From Monocercomonoides exilis (Eukaryota; Preaxostyla; Oxymonadida; Polymastigidae), in assembly GCA_001643675.2 (NCBI GenBank), contig LSRY02000053.1:535501-599500 (forward strand): DNA of 64,000 nucleotides, read 5' to 3'. The position numbers and the translations under genes are program-made. Position 1 is the stretch's first letter. Every line of letters starts with the position of its first letter. The notes beneath the pieces are model-generated. The model did no database searches and was not told the origin of the DNA. It was given only the letters and a program-made list of their open reading frames with translations. Of the stretch, positions 58,313 to 64,000 are shown piece after piece.

Positions 58313-61300
58313 ATGAATCACAAAGGTTTGTTTTATTTCGTTCATTACATAAATTTCACAAATCTTATATTCATTTATTTAAAAAGATAAATTCAATAAA
58401 AGCTTCGAACGGAAAAAGAAAGAAGAATCGTTGAAAATTAGCAAGCACGCAGTCCTTTCCCCTTCGCAGCCCGGCTTTTTCTCTCCTCCTTCTTCGTATC
58501 TCGTCACTCCGCCTTCTTCTCCTGCTCAAATTATGCCTCCGCTTTCTCCTCTCCGCTTTTCCGAAACTTCCCAATCCAACATTTATGATAATGTGACTTC
58601 AACTCCAAGATTATCAACTCATTTTTATCCTTCTCGATCAAACACTCCTTCCCCTTCTCCATCTTCTTCGAAAAACAGAGAAAAAGAGAAAAATGGAGAT
58701 GATGTTCCATCTTTGACAGAGTGGTTGTTTCGTTTGACGAAAGAACCAAATTGTCCAAAAATTGACTATTATTCATCAATCTTCAAATCACTCCCTCCTC
58801 AACCTTCGCTCGATTCAATTCGTGAGTTTTATCACGTATCCATCTATCCTCGTCCTCTTTATATATCAAAAAGTGAGGATTTGGATCAACTTTGTCTTGA
58901 AAATCTTCAAAAACAGGAAGAATTGGAGGATGAAAATGCTTGTTCAAACGTGGAGGAGCAAAATTTTATTGACAAATCTTCAAAATCAAAAAATGAACAA
59001 CAAGGATGCACGGAAGGAGCAAATGAAGAAAGATATTTTGAGGAGGAGTACTTTCTTCATGATAGTTCAACTATTCAACTCACATCTGCTAGTGTAAGTT
59101 CAACAGATTTTTGTGAAAGAATGAAGGAGTTTGTCAATACAAAGAAAACAGAAACATCACACGAAATTGAAATGGAGGAGGAATTATCTGGAGGAGCTTT
59201 GAATGATACAGTGGTTGGAGCAACTAACATTTCATCAACGAAAAGGAAAAGAGGAAGACCAAGAAAAAGAAATGCTGTAAACAAAAAATGCAACACAACA
59301 TCTGCTCGCAATGAAATGAATCATTCATTTGCTAAAAAAAATGATAAACATCAAATGGAAAAGCAGATTGAAGGTGTTGATTTTGTTACAAACGAAGCAG
59401 AATGCATGTCCCATCAAGAAGAAAGTTCGTTCAGTTCATTTACCAAACATCAAAACCTGACACACAAAAAGTGCAAAAAAAGACAGAAAAGAAAAGTCAG
59501 AACAAATTCAAAAAGTTCAACAGAAAATGAGGAGGAGAATATATTTGAAAGTTCAACAAACTTTTCTTCCACTGCACCTCTTCGCATTCAACCAAAAAGG
59601 ATTTGCAAAATAGCTTGTTTGGAAAAAATTGAAAGCATTTCGTTGGCAGAAAGGAGAAAGATTGTGAAGATGAATGATGGAAAGAGAAATGATGATTATT
59701 CTTCTTTTCAACATTCTGAGGATGAAAATGTTCAATGTGCTGGTTTGACGAACTCGCTCGGATCAAATGATGGATCAACATCAAAAGCACTCAAAATTCG
59801 ATCAAGAAGGAGCCAAGAAAAGAAAGAGAAAAAGAAATTGAATGATAGGAATAATTCTGTTCAACATTCAAAAGTTGGTCGTCCGAAAATGAAGAGGAAG
59901 TCAGTGTTGATGACAGAGGAAAACAAGCAACTCATTCATCAGAATTTTGAAGCAATTAAAGCCGAGAACAGAACATCTAAAGAGTCAATTTTATTCGATG
60001 ACAAAACGAAGGAACCATTAACGAATATGGATATTTATGGAGTTTCAGGAGATGTACTGAGGCCTTTGAATTTGCACACACCAGCTTGTGAAAATCCTGT
60101 AGACACTTCACCAAGAAGTGGTTACCAAACACCTTCAAAATTTTCTGTTGCGCTGCGAACATTTAGCAAAGAAACATTTGAACCTTATCTGCAAACAGGC
60201 CTGCCAATTAGTAAGGATAAGAAAAAAACACATGCTTGGGTCTATGCAATGTTTGTTTCATTCTGCAGAAAATTCAAATATGAGCCTTGGCCACTCAACA
60301 TGGATGCAGTATATGGATTTATAAAACTGTTAGGAGCTGCTGTTGGTTATTCAATTAAAAGTTTGAGAGATTCTATTCTTCCATCATTGTATTATATTTC
60401 ATGGTATAGAACGAAAGAAATTGTCACACAAGAAGTGAGAAAGATGGCACTATTGGCAATAGCAGAAATTCGATTTCAAAGAGATCAAATGTTTGATAAT
60501 GATGAATTGGAGGAGTTTCAATGTGTCACAAAACACAAAGAACCGCTTATTGTTCGGGACTTGGATAGAATCCTTTCTTGCATTCCAGATTGGAATGTGG
60601 AAAAGCCGAGAGAGGCTTCTCTGTTTCTTTTTGCTCTCGCAACGGGAGCAAGAAGTTTGACATGCTCCAGAATTCGTCTGAGAGATATAGTGAGAGTGTT
60701 TTCAAAAGGAGGTTCGTCATTTGTCAAAGTCACAATCAATTTGGCATGTGGTAAGGGCATTAGGAACGATGATCACTGTGTCACGGTTGAAGGTGACATC
60801 AATGAAAAGAACAATCTGAACGTGATATGGTGGTTGGAGGAGTATTTGGTAATCCAATATGGATTATCTTTAACAACATTTGACACTTGGGATTTGGGCG
60901 AACTTGGTTCTCATTTCCTTTGGGGAATGAGGAAAGGTGCAATGAGGGCTCGTTTGCAAAAGCGAGCGAAGCAAGCGGGCTACCCTGAACAGATGTTTGG
61001 ATTCCATTCTTTTCGTTCCGGGTTCATCTGTTCAGCACTGTTGAAAATCGAAAACAACCCAGAGTTGAAAGAAAATGTTCTAGAGACTGCGGCATACATT
61101 GCTAACTGGAAACTTGGTTCGCCTGTGGAAATGCAATACGTTGACAGAACGACTCGAGGAACTATCGTGGCAAACAGATTGAACTTCCCAAGAGAAGTTC
61201 TTGAGGAGGATGTTGTGTTCAGCGCTGATCTGTCAGACCCTTCAGTGTTTCATAATATTGTCATTGGTGAAAGTGAGTGGAAAAGGGATTCAATAATAGA

Positions 61301-61934
61301 CACATTCAACTTTTTCGTTCGAGAGGCTGTCAAATGTGCATGCAGAAAGTTTTTTTATCCTTACGTTCACTGCATCAAGTTGTGTCGAATGGCAGCTGTG
61401 AGGTATCTGAAACTGTTCAACAAAGAAGCAAGGATGTCAGAAAAGTGGGTGCAAAAATCGAAGGAGTTGGTGTTGGAACAACTGAAGCAAAAAGGATGTG
61501 ATATCGTTTCAATCGGTACTGAATGTTTGTCAACGATAAAGGAATATCTCGATGGTACTGTCAAGTTGGAAGTGACTGGTAAAGAAATCAGAAAGAAGAT
61601 CAGAGAAAGAAGAGAATGGAATTACATCACAAATAATCCATCTCGAATGAGATGGTCTGCGAAAGAAACAGAGACTCTTGAATCGATGGTACTGAATGAT
61701 TGCGATTTCGAAAAGATCAGCAAAGTTCTTCCACACAGATCTGCAAATGCATGTCGCGACAGAATAAGAAACATAATCAAGAAGCAGAAAAGGATCAATT
61801 TGTTACGGGAAAGTGGAGCGAATCAAATTCAAAGTGTTGAGGATGATGCTGAAGAAGAAGGAGATAATTTTTATGAAGCATTTTCAGATGAAAGTGATGG
61901 AGATCACGTTAAACCAAACGGTGATGAATACTAA
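58313..61934 (+). CDS. Crypton-like tyrosine recombinase with AT-hooks and C-terminal SANT/Myb domain, 1186 aa
   Basis: Exons 58313-58325 and 58387-61934 with a 61-bp GTTTGT...AAAAG intron; this gives an ATG start (MNHKDKFNKS) in frame, whereas the long exon itself has none near its 5' end. Residues ~1-560 are polar and low-complexity with AT-hooks KRKRGRPRKR (~270) and VGRPKMKRKS (~495). Residues ~590-690 are the helical core-binding domain. The catalytic domain shows Arg in LATGARSLTCSRIRL (~765), HxxR in FHSFRSG (~885), Trp in YIANWKLGSP and Tyr in MQYVDRTTRG (~925). Residues ~1085-1135 form a SANT/Myb fold (RWSAKETETLESMV, KISKVLPHRSANACRDRIR). The tail is acidic. It should cut and rejoin DNA through a 3'-phosphotyrosine. 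Either a mobile Crypton or a domesticated copy; no terminal repeats were found. Confidence 0.85.
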
Positions 61935-63036
61935 ATGTTTCAGTTATTTTCGTAAGAATTCTTTATATCTGAAACATTGAACATTCCTGTTGAAGGTTAT
62001 CAAATGTTATTTTTTCAAGAATAACATCTGTCATTTACGCATGAGTCGAAAAAGTCTGTCAAGTATTTTTGTTTTTCATTCGACTATAAACAACTGTCAT
62101 ATAATCACTCATGTTTTTATTTTTTCATTGAATTATTGGTTTTGATATATTCATTATCTTTTAATTTAATAGTTTATTGAAGTTCCATTCAGACTTTTTT
62201 GAACTATTCATTGAAACAGGTTGAATTGGTTTTCAATTCAAACATTAAGAATTTTCACATATATTTCTCACTTTTTCACATTCAAAAAGTGAACTGAAAC
62301 GAAATGGAGTGTTTTATATCCATGAAATGGAAAATTTGTTACGTAAATGAAACTCTGAAACGAATAACTTGAAAATAGTACAAAAAGTTAAAGAAACGAA
62401 TTTTCTGAAAGCACATGTCTGTTTCTGAATTCGATCTGGTATGTTGTTTCTGAGTTGCTGCACTTTTTGTTTAAAAGATGCTGGAACATAATGATGAAAT
62501 CTGTTATCTCTATTGTGAAAGAATGAAAAACTCAGAAAAAAAGTAATTAGTGAGTTGAATTTCAAAATTTAGAACATTACAATGAATAAAATGTTGTTCC
62601 ATGACTTTAGGAATGCATGTTTCATTCATGATTTCTTTTTGAATAATTCAGAAATCGGAAAATGAATGGAGAAATATCATTAGTATCATGCAGTTAAAAT
62701 ACATGAATAAACAATATGAACGAGAAGATAAATATTTCTGAAATTATAATCCATAACAAACGGAAATTAATTTATGAAATTCGTGGAAAAATTCCCTTTT
62801 CATATTTTCAATTAATTAATTTTATAACATCTTGATCATCTTAATTCTTTTTTTTTGATATAAGTCGCTGGTTATTTGATAATGCAAAAATCACCACCAA
62901 GAATAGAAATTCTATGATAAACGTCTATTGTTTGGGATTATTGACGGAACGAAATTTGTTGTTGTTACATAAGTTCATTGCATTTTTAACTTTTGTAAAA
63001 TTCTATGGAAACAAGAAGAGCAGCAGAAAATGAAAC
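61935..63036. other. subtelomeric intergenic DNA
   Basis: AT-rich; no gene supported. Confidence 0.55.
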
Positions 63037-63039
63037 TTA

Positions 63040-63060
63040 TTAGGTTAGGTTAGGGTTAAG
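63040..63060 (+). repeat. interstitial telomere-like repeats
   Basis: TTAGGTTAGGTTAGGGTTAAG, two five-base TTAGG units and one TTAGGG unit, about 0.8 kb from the terminal array and in the same orientation. Confidence 0.8.
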
Positions 63061-63374
63061 TGTCACAAAAACTAATTTTTTTGAAAAGAAACTACTGAGA
63101 TATCACGACTTGTGATATTATTTCACAACTTTTCTGTCATGACTTATGAAAATATTTGATTTTCAGTGAAATACCAGTCAAAAACAATGAAAAAATAAAA
63201 TTTTTAAAAAAGATTGAGAACAATGACAAATCTGATTGTAGGTTCGGGTTAGACCGTGCTGAACCTGATGATTGTTGTTGTAGTTTTTATGGTCATCTTA
63301 TAGAAACTCAGAGAAAAAACTTAATTTTTTAAGATTTTTCAGTCATTTTAATGTCATTTTTTAGCAAAAAATTT

Positions 63375-63640
63375 GCCTTACCCCGGAGTTTGATGGGGGT
63401 GTCCCTATGAGCAGTATGTGGCCTTCGTAGAAGGCGGACGCGGAGCGGACGCCTTCTAAAACCTCAATTCCTGCCTTTTCACAGGGCCTGCGCCCCCCAA
63501 AACGGGCCCTTCTGTCTGGCCTAACCCACAAAAATCAAATTTTCATATATTCGTTCCTGGCCCCTGGGCATTTCATCTGACAACCCCCACACCACCCCCA
63601 CACCCCCCATCCCCACTGACACTCCCACTGTATATATCTA
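63375..63640. other. GC-rich subtelomeric block with a hairpin
   Basis: About 265 bp are strikingly GC-rich in an AT-rich region. TAGAAGGCG (63428-63436) and CGCCTTCTA (63450-63458) form a perfect 9-bp stem around GACGCGGAGCGGA. Further right are C-rich tracts (CCCCCACACCACCCCCACAC). No ORF is supported. It resembles a subtelomeric repeat unit, but only one copy is in the window. Confidence 0.6.
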
Positions 63641-63866
63641 TTATAATGTTAGAATAACCATTGATTTTTAATGAATTTTTCTTGTCATTTTTCTGAGTGA
63701 AGAAAAACAATAAATATTTTATATCTCACTGGAATGACTGATTTGGAGGGAGATATTTTGCCAGTGTGTTAGTTGTGAATTATGTGTAATAATACAATAT
63801 TGGAGAAAAAAAGAAAAATTTGAAAATTAATTAATTGAATATTATTGTTGTCATTCAACCAAGTCT

Positions 63867-64000
63867 GGGTTAGGGTTAGGGTTAGGGTTAGGGTTAGGTT
63901 AGGGTTAGGGTTAGGGTTAGGGTTAGGGTTAGGGTTAGGGTTAGGGTTAGGGTTAGGGTTAGGGTTAGGGTTAGGGTTAGGGTTAGGGTTAGGGTTAGGG
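63867..64000 (+). repeat. right telomere, (TTAGGG)n
   Basis: About 22 tandem TTAGGG units to the end of the window, with a single variant unit (TTAGG) near 63895. The G-rich strand points outward, as for a right chromosome end. Confidence 0.98.

Noticed and set aside
63241-63265. GGTTCGGGTTAGACC as a possible tRNA T-loop
   Set aside because: No matching acceptor, D or anticodon arms could be folded around it; no tRNA was found anywhere in the window.

Overview
The window is a eukaryotic chromosome end. The last ~135 bases are a (TTAGGG)n array with the G-rich strand running 5'->3' to the right edge, so position 64000 lies in the right telomere. The DNA is AT-rich and uses the standard genetic code. 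Genes carry short introns (about 50-270 bp) whose donors mostly read GT(T/A)TG. Giant Cys/Gly-rich beta-helix receptors ending in a degenerate kinase domain, a repeated ARM/HEAT-like family and abundant DNA-transposon debris together suggest a free-standing protist genome of the oxymonad/metamonad type (Monocercomonoides- or Blattamonas-like). That placement is inferred from gene style and was not tested by search.

Layout. 1-2.5 kb: the 3' end of a Ser-rich gene and a small tail-anchored coiled-coil gene. 2.86-30.39 kb: a giant inverted repeat with two ~8.58 kb arms (2864-11444 and 21805-30388). Apart from five 1-bp homopolymer differences I found no mismatch in the stretches compared, non-coding flank included. 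Each arm holds the C-terminal ~2500 codons and 3' flank of a transmembrane beta-helix/pseudokinase receptor. The 10.36 kb spacer holds the two different N-termini, firing outward. It also holds a 449-bp MITE, a 3.85 kb element with 149-bp terminal inverted repeats that carries a decayed receptor-family pseudogene, and a dead Merlin/ISXO2-type transposase. The right gene is one open frame of 3039 codons; the left copy is broken by all five indels.

30.7-39.1 kb: a divergent pair sharing a 162-bp promoter gap. One is a 2355-residue DENND6-like Rab exchange factor swollen by Ser- and Glu-rich insertions; the other is a type II (GrsT-like) thioesterase with an intact Ser-Asp-His triad. 39.7-40.1 kb is a foldback Tc1/mariner MITE. 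42-53.4 kb holds two intact ARM/HEAT-like paralogues, each with one GC-AG intron, among decayed genes, including two broken copies of an unknown family with an acidic tail. 55.4-62 kb holds a decayed and an intact Crypton-like tyrosine recombinase; the intact one carries AT-hooks and a C-terminal SANT/Myb domain. 62-64 kb is subtelomere: telomere-like islands, a GC-rich block, then the telomere.

The most interesting reading is that the inverted repeat could let the spacer flip. Flipping would exchange which N-terminal ectodomain is joined to the intact membrane-anchored C-terminal arm. The main competing explanation is a recent segmental gene conversion with unpolished homopolymers in one of two identical copies.
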